A DNA stretch of 64,000 bases from assembly GCF_000179235.2 (NCBI RefSeq), contig NZ_CP039373.1, forward strand, positions 1,147,860 to 1,211,859, written 5' to 3'. Shown here in pieces: positions 1 to 8,611 of this stretch. Origin of the DNA: Synechococcus sp. CB0101 (lineage in GTDB: Bacteria > Cyanobacteriota > Cyanobacteriia > PCC-6307 > Cyanobiaceae). A program made the position numbers and the translations under genes. Positions within the stretch are counted from its first letter, which is position 1. Each line of letters opens with the position of its first letter. Under the pieces are notes generated by a model. It had not been told where the DNA came from. It did not search any database and saw nothing but the letters and a program-made list of their open reading frames with translations.

Positions 1-2
1 TG

Positions 3-1832
3 CACTTCCGCGACGACGGCAGCCCGGAGCACAACTATGCGCCCGCGATCGGCACCACCGAGGGCCAACGCAACCGCTGGGTCGATGACGGCCCGCTGAA
101 GGGAGTGGTGTTGGAGAGAGACGTCTCCAACCCCGTGGCCGAGGGAGAGGGCCAATGGTGTATTGCCACCGGTGAGCAGCCGGGCGTGCGCATTCAGCGC
201 TGCAGCCGCTGGAATCCTCACGGCGATGGCAGCGAACTCTGGAGCAGCTTCAGCGCCAATGGCTCCATCCCCGACAGCAACAACGATCGCCGCAGCAGCC
301 AGAGCGATCCCGCCAGCGCCGCCCTGGCGGTGCAGTGCCGGCTCGAACCTGGCCAGAGCATCGAGATCCCTGTGGTGATCAGCTGGGATCTGCCGGTGAC
401 GGCCTTCGCCACTGGCACCAGCGCCCTGCGCCGCTACACGGATTTCTTCGGCAGCAGCGGCGGCAATGCCACCGCGATCGCCGCCGAGGGCCTGCGCGAT
501 TGGCGCCGCTGGCGTGAGCAGATCGAGGCCTGGCAGCAGCCGGTGCTGGAGCGGAGCGATCTGCCGGAGCCGCTGCGCATGGCCCTGTTCAACGAGCTCT
601 ACGACCTTTGCAGCGGCGGCAGCCTCTGGAGTGCGGCCAGCCGTGAAGATCCCGTGGGCCGTTTCGGCGTGCTCGAGTGCCTCGACTACGCCTGGTACGA
701 AAGCCTCGACGTGCGCCTCTACGGCTCTCTGGCCCTGCTGCAGCTCTGGCCGGAGCTCGACAAGGCGGTACTGCGCAGCTTCGCCCGCGCCATCCCCGCC
801 GCTGATCCCAGCCCACGGCCGATCGGTTGGTATTTCACCCAGGGCAAAGGCAGGGTGGAGGCCGCCCGCAAGGTGAAGGGCGCCACACCCCACGATCTCG
901 GCGCCCCCAACGAACGCCCCTGGGATGCCACCAACTACACCGCCTACCAGGACTGCAATCTCTGGAAAGACCTGGCCAGCGACTACGTGCTGCAGGTGTG
1001 GCGCACCTTCAAGCTCGCCCCCAACGGCGAAGACATCAACTTCCTGGCGGAGTGCTGGCCCGCGGCGGTGGAGGCCCTGCACTACCTCAAGGGGTTTGAT
1101 GCCAACAACGATGGTCTGCCTGATAACGGCGGCGCCCCGGATCAAACCTTCGACGACTGGCCGCTCAAAGGCGTGAGCGCCTACTGCGGCGCCCTTTGGA
1201 TCGCCGCCCTGGAGGCGGCCCTGGCGATCGCCCAGCAGCTGCAACTCAGCACCGGGCTCGACACCGCCTCAGAGCAACACACCTTCAGCAGCTGGCTGGA
1301 GCAATCCCGAGCCAACTTCGACCATTTGCTCTGGAACGGCGAGTACTACGACATCGATGCCGAAAGCGGCACTCCTGTGGTGATGGCCGATCAACTCTGC
1401 GGTGATTTCTACGCCCGCCTGCTCGGCCTGCCGGCCGTGGTGAGCGAGGCCAACAGCCGCAGCACCCTGAAGGCCGTGAAGGAAGCCTGCTTCGAACAGT
1501 TCGAAGGCGGCAAGCTCGGCGTGGCCAATGGCCTGCGCCGCGACGGCACCCCCCTCGACCCCAACGGCACCCACCCCCTGGAGGTGTGGACCGGCATCAA
1601 CTTCGGCATCGCCAGCTACTACCGCCTGATGGGCGACACCGACACCGCCCTGGCGATCACCGCCGCCGTGGTGAACCAGGTGTATGCCGGCGGTCTGCAA
1701 TTCCGAACGCCCGAAGCGATCACCGCCGTCAACACCTTCCGCGCCTGCCACTACCTCCGCGCGATGGCGATCTGGGGGGTGTGGGCCACCCACACCGATT
1801 GGCAGCCCATCCCGGGGGCGGAACGGAACTGA
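3..1832 (+). CDS. GH116-family glucosidase (glucosylceramidase-like), N-terminus missing
   Basis: The frame is already open at the left edge, so the start lies outside the window; 609 residues are visible. The C-terminal part matches the catalytic (alpha/alpha)6 domain of GH116 enzymes (bile-acid beta-glucosidase / non-lysosomal glucosylceramidase family). The block PDQTFDDWP near base 1140 matches the conserved segment holding the family's acid/base Asp, and GVLECLDY near base 670 matches the region of the nucleophile Glu. It probably cleaves a beta-glucoside; the substrate in cyanobacteria is unknown. No signal peptide can be judged because the N-terminus is absent. The gene ends just before a toxin-antitoxin module. 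Confidence 0.85.
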   Translation, partial: HFRDDGSPEHNYAPAIGTTEGQRNRWVDDGPLKGVVLERDVSNPVAEGEGQWCIATGEQPGVRIQRCSRWNPHGDGSELWSSFSANGSIPDSNNDRRSSQSDPASAALAVQCRLEPGQSIEIPVVISWDLPVTAFATGTSALRRYTDFFGSSGGNATAIAAEGLRDWRRWREQIEAWQQPVLERSDLPEPLRMALFNELYDLCSGGSLWSAASREDPVGRFGVLECLDYAWYESLDVRLYGSLALLQLWPELDKAVLRSFARAIPAADPSPRPIGWYFTQGKGRVEAARKVKGATPHDLGAPNERPWDATNYTAYQDCNLWKDLASDYVLQVWRTFKLAPNGEDINFLAECWPAAVEALHYLKGFDANNDGLPDNGGAPDQTFDDWPLKGVSAYCGALWIAALEAALAIAQQLQLSTGLDTASEQHTFSSWLEQSRANFDHLLWNGEYYDIDAESGTPVVMADQLCGDFYARLLGLPAVVSEANSRSTLKAVKEACFEQFEGGKLGVANGLRRDGTPLDPNGTHPLEVWTGINFGIASYYRLMGDTDTALAITAAVVNQVYAGGLQFRTPEAITAVNTFRACHYLRAMAIWGVWATHTDWQPIPGAERN

Positions 1833-1853
1833 GCCGCAAACCAGCGCAACGCT

Positions 1854-1871
1854 CGTACCATTACTGGTACG
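1854..1871. promoter_or_regulatory. Palindromic operator upstream of toxin-antitoxin genes
   Basis: A perfect 7-bp inverted repeat, CGTACCA-TTAC-TGGTACG, ends 13 bp before the antitoxin start. Each arm contains GTAC. Known YefM/YoeB operators are palindromes with TGTACA cores, so this is the probable site for autoregulation by the antitoxin. The repeat is seen directly; its function is inferred. Confidence 0.6.
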
Positions 1872-1884
1872 GATTCACGAAATC

Positions 1885-2127
1885 ATGGGCTCGATCAGTG
1901 CCAGCGAAGCCCGTCGGCGCTTATTTGCGTTGATCGACGAGGTGCGCGAATCGCACCAGCCCGTTGAGATTCACGGCAAGCGCGGCAGCGCCGTCTTGCT
2001 CGCCGAGCAGGACTGGCGCGCGATTCAAGAGACCCTGTATCTGTGCGCGATTCCCGGCATGCGGGAGTCGATCCTCGAGGGTCTTGCTACCCCTGTGGAG
2101 GAACTGAGCGAGGACGCCGGCTGGTGA
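1885..2127 (+). CDS. Type II antitoxin, YefM/Phd family
   Basis: An 80-residue protein beginning MGSISASEARRRLFALIDEV, the typical Phd/YefM N-terminal DNA-binding fold. The acidic C-terminus (PVEELSEDAGW) is the usual toxin-wrapping tail. It should neutralise the downstream RelE-superfamily RNase and repress their shared promoter through the palindrome just upstream. The chosen ATG leaves that palindrome outside the gene; longer in-frame extensions upstream run into the GH116 gene and look non-coding. Its stop codon overlaps the toxin start (GTGA), so the two are translationally coupled. Confidence 0.88.
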   Translation: MGSISASEARRRLFALIDEVRESHQPVEIHGKRGSAVLLAEQDWRAIQETLYLCAIPGMRESILEGLATPVEELSEDAGW

Positions 2128-2393
2128 GCTGGCGCGTTCTGTTCACCCGCCAGGCGCAGAAAGACGCGCGCAAGCTCGCTAGCTCCTCACCCGCTCTGAA
2201 GAACAAAGCCCAGCAATTGTTGGAGCTCCTGGCCGTCGATCCGTTCCAGCAACCACCACCATTCGAGGCCCTAGTGGGCGACTTGCAGGGCGCTTACTCC
2301 CGGCGCATCAACATTCAGCACCGGCTGGTCTACGCAGTCGATCGTGAGGCCGCTGTGGTGAAGGTGCTCAGGCTCTGGAGCCACTACGACTGA
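2124..2393 (+). CDS. Type II toxin, YoeB/Txe-like endoribonuclease
   Basis: An 89-residue protein of the RelE/ParE superfamily. The segment SRRINIQHRLVYAV and the C-terminal WSHYD match YoeB, where a His-Tyr end belongs to the ribosome-dependent mRNA-cleaving active site. The start is GTG at 2124, overlapping the antitoxin stop by 4 bases; upstream extension would run inside the antitoxin gene. It pairs with the YefM-like antitoxin before it. Such modules are often horizontally mobile, but no mobility genes flank this one. Confidence 0.87.
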   Translation: MSWRVLFTRQAQKDARKLASSSPALKNKAQQLLELLAVDPFQQPPPFEALVGDLQGAYSRRINIQHRLVYAVDREAAVVKVLRLWSHYD

Positions 2394-2434
2394 GCACCGC
2401 TGGCCCATACGCTGTGCGGCAGCTCCACAGGCCC

Positions 2435-2959
2435 ATGGGATCCGGTTCACCCGCTCGCTGGTTGTTGGCCCTGGTGGCTGGGGCGCTCCTGCTGCTCACG
2501 CCCCTCCAGCCCGCGTGGGCCCAGGTGCACGCCCATCCGGATGAAAACGGCCAGGAGGTGGTGCGCAGCCTCGAAAGCCTGCGCGACCTCGACTACCAAA
2601 GCTGGCAGGCCGTGGCCTATCGCACCGGTCCTCCCGGCGGGCCAGTCACCCTGCGGATCGTGGGATACCCCGGCCGCGTGCGCCTGGATCACCCCACCTC
2701 CTTGATCGTGCACTCCGGCCGCGGAACCTGGGAGCTCGCTGATATCACCACAGCCAACCCCAAGCTGGCGAGCGATGGCCGCGATGCCGCGGCCGAATTC
2801 GATCTGAACCCGCTGCTGGCAGATCTCCACCAAAACCGACCGCTGCGCTTGGAGCTACCTGGAGTGTTTGTCGAGCTGCCGGTGCCACCGTTTGTGGTGG
2901 GTGAATGGCGCAGCCTGCCCAGTTGGCGCGAGGATCAGACCAACCGCATCGGCGCATGA
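2435..2959 (+). CDS. DUF3122 exported protein
   Basis: About 174 residues with an N-terminal signal peptide (MGSGSPARWLLALVAGALLL, cleavage likely after AWA). The rest matches the cyanobacterial DUF3122 family, whose function is unknown; the periplasm or thylakoid lumen is the likely location. A GTG at 2414 in the same frame would add seven residues and cannot be excluded. The stop overlaps the ribD start (ATGA), so the two genes are probably co-translated, although no functional link is known. Confidence 0.8.
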   Translation: MGSGSPARWLLALVAGALLLLTPLQPAWAQVHAHPDENGQEVVRSLESLRDLDYQSWQAVAYRTGPPGGPVTLRIVGYPGRVRLDHPTSLIVHSGRGTWELADITTANPKLASDGRDAAAEFDLNPLLADLHQNRPLRLELPGVFVELPVPPFVVGEWRSLPSWREDQTNRIGA

Positions 2960-4035
2960 GCAGCCCCTGGCGGCCCTGGATGCAGCGGGCGCTGCAGCTC
3001 GCCGCCCTTGGCAACGGCCGCACCAGCCCCAATCCCCTCGTGGGCTGCGTGGTGCTGGATCGCGCCGGCCAGCTGGTGGGCGAGGGCTTCCATCAACGGG
3101 CCGGCACACCCCATGCGGAAGTGCACGCCCTGCGCCAGGCGGGGGAGCGGGCTAGGGGCGGCACGGCGGTGGTCACGCTTGAACCGTGCTGCCACCACGG
3201 CCGCACCCCACCCTGCAGCGAAGCCTTGCTGGCGGCGGGCGTGGCACGGGTTGTGGTGGCGATGCGCGACCCCGATCCACGCGTGGCCGGCAAAGGCCTC
3301 GCCCAGCTGCGAGACGCCGGCGTGGACGTGCTGGAGGGCGTGTGTGAAGCCGAAGCCCGAATCCTCAACCGGGGCTTTCTGCACCGGGTGGAGCAGGGGC
3401 GGCCCCTGGGCCTGCTCAAGTGGGCGATGAGCCTCGATGGCCGCACGGCCCTGCCCAATGGCTCCAGCCAATGGATCTCCGGCCCACCGGCCCGGGCTTG
3501 GGTGCACCACTTGCGAGCCCAGTGCGATGCCGTGATCGTGGGTGGCGGCACCGTGCGGGCTGACAACCCCCTGCTCACCTCCCGCGGCCAACGAACACCC
3601 GAACCGTTGCGCGTGGTGATCAGCCGCAGCCTGGATCTCCCCAAGCAGGCCCAGCTCTGGAATCAAAGCGAGGCAGCCACGCTGGTGGTGCACAGCTCCA
3701 GCGCACCGGCTGAACAACTTGATCGCCTCGATGGCCTGGGGGTGGAGCGATTGGTGCTCGAGCGCTGCGAACCGCTGGAACTCCTGGAAGCCCTGGGGCA
3801 ACGGGGCTGCAATCAAGTGCTGTGGGAATGCGGCCCAGAGCTGGCCGCCGCCGCGCTCCGCCAGGGCTGCGTGCAGCAGGTGGCGGCTGTCCTGGCGCCC
3901 AAGCTGCTGGGCGGCACTGCTGCCCGCACCCCCCTGGGGGATCTGGGCCTGGTCGACGTCAACCAGGCAGTGGCATGGAGCAGGTCACGGCTACAGCAAC
4001 TCGGCAACGACTGCCTGCTGGAGCTCAGCCCTTAA
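2956..4035 (+). CDS. ribD: Riboflavin biosynthesis deaminase/reductase RibD
   Basis: A 359-residue bifunctional enzyme. The N-terminal cytidine-deaminase-like domain has H53-A-E55 and a PCC...C motif (C78, C87), the zinc ligands and proton shuttle for deaminating diaminohydroxyphosphoribosylaminopyrimidine. The C-terminal part (from about 150) is the NADPH-dependent reductase domain (DGRTALPNG, VGGGTVRADNPLLT). Together they perform two consecutive steps from GTP toward riboflavin. The ATG overlaps the preceding stop, and the 3' end overlaps the convergent ion-channel gene by four bases. Confidence 0.95.
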   Translation: MSSPWRPWMQRALQLAALGNGRTSPNPLVGCVVLDRAGQLVGEGFHQRAGTPHAEVHALRQAGERARGGTAVVTLEPCCHHGRTPPCSEALLAAGVARVVVAMRDPDPRVAGKGLAQLRDAGVDVLEGVCEAEARILNRGFLHRVEQGRPLGLLKWAMSLDGRTALPNGSSQWISGPPARAWVHHLRAQCDAVIVGGGTVRADNPLLTSRGQRTPEPLRVVISRSLDLPKQAQLWNQSEAATLVVHSSSAPAEQLDRLDGLGVERLVLERCEPLELLEALGQRGCNQVLWECGPELAAAALRQGCVQQVAAVLAPKLLGGTAARTPLGDLGLVDVNQAVAWSRSRLQQLGNDCLLELSP

Positions 4036-4778
4036 TTCTCGAGCTCGTCTTCCACATCGCGGGCGGTGTAGCGGCTGATCAGCACGCCCATCACCATCGC
4101 CAGATACACCGTGCCAGTGATCGCCACCATCACGCAGAGCATCTGGGTCTGCGGCGTCACGGGATGAATATCGCCATAGCCGGTGGTGGTGAGGGTGACG
4201 AAGGCGAAGTAATTGAGCTCAACGAAATCCACAGCCCACACCGGACTGGAGGGATTGGCGTTGGTGCCTTGCCAACGCAACACCGGTGCATCCATCGAGC
4301 GGGAGGAGGCAAAGCTGCCGGGAGCCACGGTTTCCAGGGCGCTGAACAACAAGCCTGCAGCCAAACCAATCAGCAGATAACCCGCCAGAGCACCAAACAG
4401 CACCTCGCGGTTGATGCGGCGCTCTTGGGCCAACATGAGAACCAGTCGCTCACAGCTCCAGATCACCAGCAGAGCCCAGAGCATCAGCAACGGCAAGCCC
4501 GTGCTGCGATGCGACAGCGTCGTGAGGTACCAAACCAGCGAGGTCACCCAGGTAACGAACGCCAACATCCGGTAGGTGTGCATCCGGAACGTGGGCCAAC
4601 GCCCTTCGTCAATCCGCCCGCCCAGGGTGCGCAGCAAGACCAAAGGGAGAGCGAGGTAGCCCACGGCCGCCAACTGACGCAACCCGTGAGGGAGCACCAA
4701 ACAGGCCATCACCCCCAGGCACGTGACCAGCAAACTCACATAGCCGTTCTGACGGTGACGCAAGGACGGCCATTTCAC
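4032..4778 (-). CDS. Potassium channel protein (ion channel domain)
   Basis: A 248-residue membrane protein with several hydrophobic segments. Near the C-terminus lies a pore loop with the K+ selectivity filter TTTGYGDI (about residues 197-204), followed by a final helix and a short acidic tail. It probably conducts K+ across the plasma membrane. No C-terminal RCK/TrkA nucleotide-binding domain is present. The start is GTG; no in-frame ATG lies nearby. Stop codons of this gene and ribD overlap head to head, leaving no room for separate terminators. Confidence 0.85.
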   Translation of the reverse strand: MKWPSLRHRQNGYVSLLVTCLGVMACLVLPHGLRQLAAVGYLALPLVLLRTLGGRIDEGRWPTFRMHTYRMLAFVTWVTSLVWYLTTLSHRSTGLPLLMLWALLVIWSCERLVLMLAQERRINREVLFGALAGYLLIGLAAGLLFSALETVAPGSFASSRSMDAPVLRWQGTNANPSSPVWAVDFVELNYFAFVTLTTTGYGDIHPVTPQTQMLCVMVAITGTVYLAMVMGVLISRYTARDVEDELEN

Positions 4779-4814
4779 GCGCAGCGTGTCTTCGTACTGC
4801 CGTCATTGTGGGGA

Positions 4815-5462
4815 TCAAAAGAAGAGCGGCAACTGCTGCGGCCCCTCTTCCCGATCAGCGCGCCGCGGCGGCTCCGCCACCCAGCCAGACGGATCCCAAC
4901 CACCCAGCAAAGGCTCGAGCACCCGCAGGCCCGGACCATCTCTGGCCTCCAACCAGGCCTGCTCCAAGCCGTTGGGAAGAATCACCGGCATCCGGTTGTG
5001 CAGCGGTGCCACCAACGCATTGGGAGCAGTGGTGAGCACACAACAGCTCTCCACTTCGCTGCCATCAGGGCCGATCCAGCGATCCCAGATTCCGGCCAGC
5101 CAGAAGAGATCGCCATCGCGGCGCTGGATGCGATGGCCCTTCTCGAAAAAGGCATCGGCCGGCAGCAGACAGCGTCGATGGCGCCAGGCGCCGCGGAAGC
5201 TGGCCTTCTCCGCCACCGTTTCGGCCCTGGCGTTGAAGGGGCGAGGGCCCGCCAGGGGGTCCTTGCTCCACTCCGGCAGCAACCCCCACAGCATCAGGGC
5301 GGGCTGCAGCTGCCCATGTTCCTGCCGCAGCGCCAACACCGGCTCGCCAGGGGCGATCAGCGGCCTCGGGGCGTAGTAGTCCTGCAGCCCAAGCGGCAGC
5401 TGACCCTGCAAACGCGGCAGCAGCTGATCCAGGCGAGCGGTGAGGGAATAACGACCACACAC
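4815..5462 (-). CDS. SRAP domain protein (HMCES/YedK-like abasic-site crosslinking protein)
   Basis: A 215-residue SOS-response-associated peptidase family protein. The family needs Cys at position 2, exposed by removal of Met, to form a thiazolidine link to abasic sites in single-stranded DNA. The GTG at 5462 gives exactly MCGRYSL, so it was chosen over a start 13 codons upstream. Other conserved residues are the Asn of FNARAET, the Glu of FFEKG (usually YEW) and the His of PLHNRMPVIL. It shields abasic sites at replication forks. It lies upstream of, and divergent from, ftsH. Confidence 0.9.
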   Translation of the reverse strand: MCGRYSLTARLDQLLPRLQGQLPLGLQDYYAPRPLIAPGEPVLALRQEHGQLQPALMLWGLLPEWSKDPLAGPRPFNARAETVAEKASFRGAWRHRRCLLPADAFFEKGHRIQRRDGDLFWLAGIWDRWIGPDGSEVESCCVLTTAPNALVAPLHNRMPVILPNGLEQAWLEARDGPGLRVLEPLLGGWDPSGWVAEPPRRADREEGPQQLPLFF

Positions 5463-5547
5463 AGCGCGAACAGCTCCCGTTCGGTTCTCACCCACCATCA
5501 AGCCCGTGGGTGGCCCCTAGTTTGGTGGCCATTACGGCAAGCTGCGC

Positions 5548-7428
5548 ATGCCTATCCGCAAGGACGACACGCCCCCGAATCGGCGGTTCGGCATCGTCAA
5601 CCTGGTGCTGATCGGATTCGGAGTGCTGCTGCTGGTGAGCAGCTTCCTGCCCAACCAGGGCATGCAACAGGTGCCTCGAGTTCCCTACTCACTGTTTGTG
5701 AGTCAGGTGGATGACGGCAATGTTCGCCGCGCCTACATCACCCAAGAGCAGATCCGCTACGAGCTGAAGGAGGCGCCAGAAGATGGAGCCCCCTCGGTGC
5801 TGGCCACGACGCCGATCTTCGACATGGATCTGCCGAAGCGGCTCGAGGAGCATGGCGTGGAATTTGCCGCGGCACCGCCCCAGAAGCCCAGCTTCATCAC
5901 GACGGCCCTGAGCTGGATCGTGCCGCCGCTGATCTTCATCCTGGTGCTTCAGTTCTTCGCTCGCCGCTCGATGGGCGGCGCCCAGGGTGCACTGAGCTTC
6001 ACCAAGAGCAAAGCCAAGGTGTATGTGCCCGATGAGGAATCTCGGGTCACCTTCGCTGATGTGGCGGGTGTGGATGAGGCCAAGCAAGAGCTCACTGAGA
6101 TCGTTGACTTCCTCAAAACACCCGAGCGCTACACTGCGATCGGCGCCCGCATTCCCAAGGGTGTTCTGCTCGTCGGTCCTCCTGGAACGGGTAAAACCCT
6201 CCTGTCCAAAGCCGTGGCTGGTGAAGCTGGCGTTCCCTTCTTCATCATCAGCGGCTCTGAATTTGTGGAACTGTTCGTAGGCGCCGGTGCTGCCCGCGTA
6301 CGCGATCTGTTTGAAGAGGCCAAAAAGAAAGCGCCTTGCATCATCTTCATCGACGAACTTGATGCCATCGGCAAGAGCCGTGCCGGCTCGATGGGCGTGG
6401 TCGGTGGCAACGACGAACGGGAGCAGACCCTCAACCAGCTGCTCACCGAAATGGACGGCTTTGCCGCCAAAGACAAGCCGGTGATTGTGCTGGCCGCCAC
6501 CAACCAACCCGAAACCCTCGACGCCGCCCTGCTGCGCCCGGGTCGTTTCGACCGCCAGGTGTTGGTGGATCGCCCTGACCTCTCAGGCCGCAAAACGATC
6601 CTCGACATCTATGCCCGCAAGGTGAAGCTCGCCCCAGGAGTTGATCTCGACAAGCTGGCTCAGGCCACCAGCGGTTTTTCCGGCGCCGACCTGGCCAACC
6701 TGGTGAATGAGGCCGCACTGCTGGCCGCCCGCGCCAAGCGCACCTCGGTGGAGCAGGGCGATCTCAACGAAGCGATCGAACGAGTGGTGGCTGGCCTTGA
6801 GAAGAAGAGCCGCGTGCTCCAGCCGGATGAGAAGAAGGTGGTGGCCTATCACGAGGTGGGCCACGCGATCGTGGGTCACCTGATGCCAGGCGGCAGCAAG
6901 GTGGCCAAGATCTCGATCGTGCCCCGCGGCATGGCGGCCCTGGGATACACCCTTCAGCTCCCCACCGAAGAGCGCTTCCTCAATTCCAAGGAAGACCTGG
7001 AAGGCCAGATCGCCACCCTGCTGGGCGGCCGCAGCGCAGAAGAAATCGTGTTCGGCGCCGTCACCACCGGCGCCGCTAACGACCTGCAGCGCGCCACCGA
7101 CATTGCCGAGCAGATGGTGGGCACCTATGGCATGAGCGACGTGCTCGGCCCCCTCGCCTACGACAAGCAGGGCGGCAGCCGCTTCCTCGGCGGCGGCAAC
7201 AACCCCCGCCGCGTGGTGAGCGATGCCACCGCCCAGGCGATCGACAAGGAGGTGCGCACCCTGGTGGATCGCGCCCACGACCGGGCCCTCTCGATCCTTC
7301 ACCACAACCGCGATCTGCTCGAGAGCATCTCCCAGCAGATCCTCGAGAAGGAAGTGATCGAAGGCGACGACCTCAAGAACCTCCTCGCCAGCAGCGTGAT
7401 GCCCGAGGAGGCCGTGGCGATTGCCTGA
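5548..7428 (+). CDS. ftsH: ATP-dependent zinc metalloprotease FtsH
   Basis: A 626-residue membrane AAA protease. Two transmembrane segments (about 12-35 and 118-140) flank the lumen/periplasm-facing FtsH-ext domain. The AAA domain has Walker A GPPGTGKT (210-217) and Walker [10 protein letters not shown], followed by the second region of homology. The zinc site HEVGH starts at residue 435. In cyanobacteria FtsH hexamers remove photodamaged D1 and other membrane proteins; which of the several paralogues this is cannot be told by eye. A large hairpin terminator follows at 7471. Confidence 0.97.
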   Translation: MPIRKDDTPPNRRFGIVNLVLIGFGVLLLVSSFLPNQGMQQVPRVPYSLFVSQVDDGNVRRAYITQEQIRYELKEAPEDGAPSVLATTPIFDMDLPKRLEEHGVEFAAAPPQKPSFITTALSWIVPPLIFILVLQFFARRSMGGAQGALSFTKSKAKVYVPDEESRVTFADVAGVDEAKQELTEIVDFLKTPERYTAIGARIPKGVLLVGPPGTGKTLLSKAVAGEAGVPFFIISGSEFVELFVGAGAARVRDLFEEAKKKAPCIIFIDELDAIGKSRAGSMGVVGGNDEREQTLNQLLTEMDGFAAKDKPVIVLAATNQPETLDAALLRPGRFDRQVLVDRPDLSGRKTILDIYARKVKLAPGVDLDKLAQATSGFSGADLANLVNEAALLAARAKRTSVEQGDLNEAIERVVAGLEKKSRVLQPDEKKVVAYHEVGHAIVGHLMPGGSKVAKISIVPRGMAALGYTLQLPTEERFLNSKEDLEGQIATLLGGRSAEEIVFGAVTTGAANDLQRATDIAEQMVGTYGMSDVLGPLAYDKQGGSRFLGGGNNPRRVVSDATAQAIDKEVRTLVDRAHDRALSILHHNRDLLESISQQILEKEVIEGDDLKNLLASSVMPEEAVAIA

Positions 7429-7470
7429 TCAGCCCTAACTCACGGCTGGTCGAACACCATCACGCCATCA

Positions 7471-7517
7471 GCGTCCAGAGCCGGATATCCACGGATATCC
7501 CGTTCTGGGCGCTTTTT
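7471..7517 (+). terminator. Hairpin terminator after ftsH
   Basis: GCGTCCAGA pairs with TCTGGGCGC (9 bp, one G-U) and is followed by TTTTT. The loop contains two tandem copies of the palindrome GGATATCC, which could fold further. The hairpin lies about 40 bases past the ftsH stop and about 75 before argF. Confidence 0.6.
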
Positions 7518-7592
7518 GATGTGCCATCACAGGGTCAGGCCCTTGACGAAGGGGCCCCTCATCCCGGATAAGGGTTCTTTGAAGAAGGGCCG

Positions 7593-8543
7593 ATGGCTGC
7601 CAACAGCGGCTACCCCGCCTTAGCGGAGCTGAAAGGGCGCGACTTTCTCTCCTCCACCGACGCCAGCGCCGAGCAGACGGCCGCACTGCTGCAGCTCGCC
7701 GCTGACCTCAAAGCCGGCCGCACCCAGATCGACCTCTCGGGCCGCAGCCTGGGCCTGATCTTCAGCAAGGCATCCACCCGCACCCGGGTGAGCTTCACGG
7801 TGGCGATGGCCCGCCTGGGCGGACAAACCATTGATCTCAACCCCCAGGTGAGTCAGGTGGGGCGGGGTGAACCCGTGGCTGACACCGCAAGGGTGCTGAG
7901 CCGTTACGTGGATGCCCTCGCGATTCGCACCTTCGCCCAGGAGGAGCTGGCGGAGTACGCCCATTGGGCCTCCATTCCGGTGATCAATGCCCTCACCGAT
8001 CTGGAGCATCCCTGTCAGGCACTGGCCGATTTCCTCACCCTGCAGGAAGCCTTCGGCGACCTGCAGGGGCTGACCCTCTCGTATGTGGGCGATGGCAACA
8101 ACGTTGCCCACTCCCTGATGCTCTGTGGCGCCCTGCTGGGTGTGAACGTTCGGGTCGGCTGCCCCAAGGGCTACGAGCCCGACGCAGCGGTGTTGGAGCA
8201 GGCGCAGCAGCTGGCTGGCGACCGCTGCGCCATCGAGGTGCTGCATGAGCCCGTGGCAGCGGTGCGGCACGCCCACGCGCTCTACACCGATGTGTGGGCA
8301 TCGATGGGGCAAGAAGAGGAGAAAACAGAACGCGAGCAGGCCTTCGCCGGCTGGTGCCTCAACGAAGACCTGGTGGCTGAAGCCGACCCGCGCGCGATCG
8401 TGCTGCACTGCCTGCCCGCTTACCGGGGCCTGGAGATCAGCGCCGGTGCCATGGAAGGCAGCAACAGCCGCATCTTCGACCAAGCCGAAAACCGCCTGCA
8501 TGCCCAGCAGGCTCTGCTGGCAGCACTGCTGGGCGGCACCTGA
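7593..8543 (+). CDS. argF: Ornithine carbamoyltransferase
   Basis: A 316-residue enzyme that makes citrulline from ornithine and carbamoyl phosphate in arginine synthesis. Signatures are STRTR (residues 61-65, carbamoyl phosphate binding), HPCQALADFLTL, and HCLPAYRG (from about residue 272, ornithine side). Length is normal for the family. It stands alone, separated from ftsH by a terminator. Start ATG at 7593. Confidence 0.97.
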   Translation: MAANSGYPALAELKGRDFLSSTDASAEQTAALLQLAADLKAGRTQIDLSGRSLGLIFSKASTRTRVSFTVAMARLGGQTIDLNPQVSQVGRGEPVADTARVLSRYVDALAIRTFAQEELAEYAHWASIPVINALTDLEHPCQALADFLTLQEAFGDLQGLTLSYVGDGNNVAHSLMLCGALLGVNVRVGCPKGYEPDAAVLEQAQQLAGDRCAIEVLHEPVAAVRHAHALYTDVWASMGQEEEKTEREQAFAGWCLNEDLVAEADPRAIVLHCLPAYRGLEISAGAMEGSNSRIFDQAENRLHAQQALLAALLGGT

Positions 8544-8611
8544 GCAGGTGCCCAAAGCAACCAAAGGAGCCGCACCCTCTCCCTAGCGTTGGGGGGACGG
8601 CTCATCCGCTT

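Noticed and set aside
474-481. HIP1 octamer GCGATCGC as a chromosome-wide marker
   Set aside because: I noticed only a few copies by eye, all inside genes in high-GC sequence; no enrichment can be claimed without counting.
2935-3816. Long minus-strand frame (293 codons) opposite ribD
   Set aside because: Shadow of the high-GC ribD codons; His/Gln/Gly-rich with no family resemblance, while ribD has all catalytic motifs.
3822-5714. Plus-strand frame of 630 codons
   Set aside because: Runs antisense to the K+ channel and SRAP genes and into ftsH; Gln/His/Arg-rich low-quality composition.
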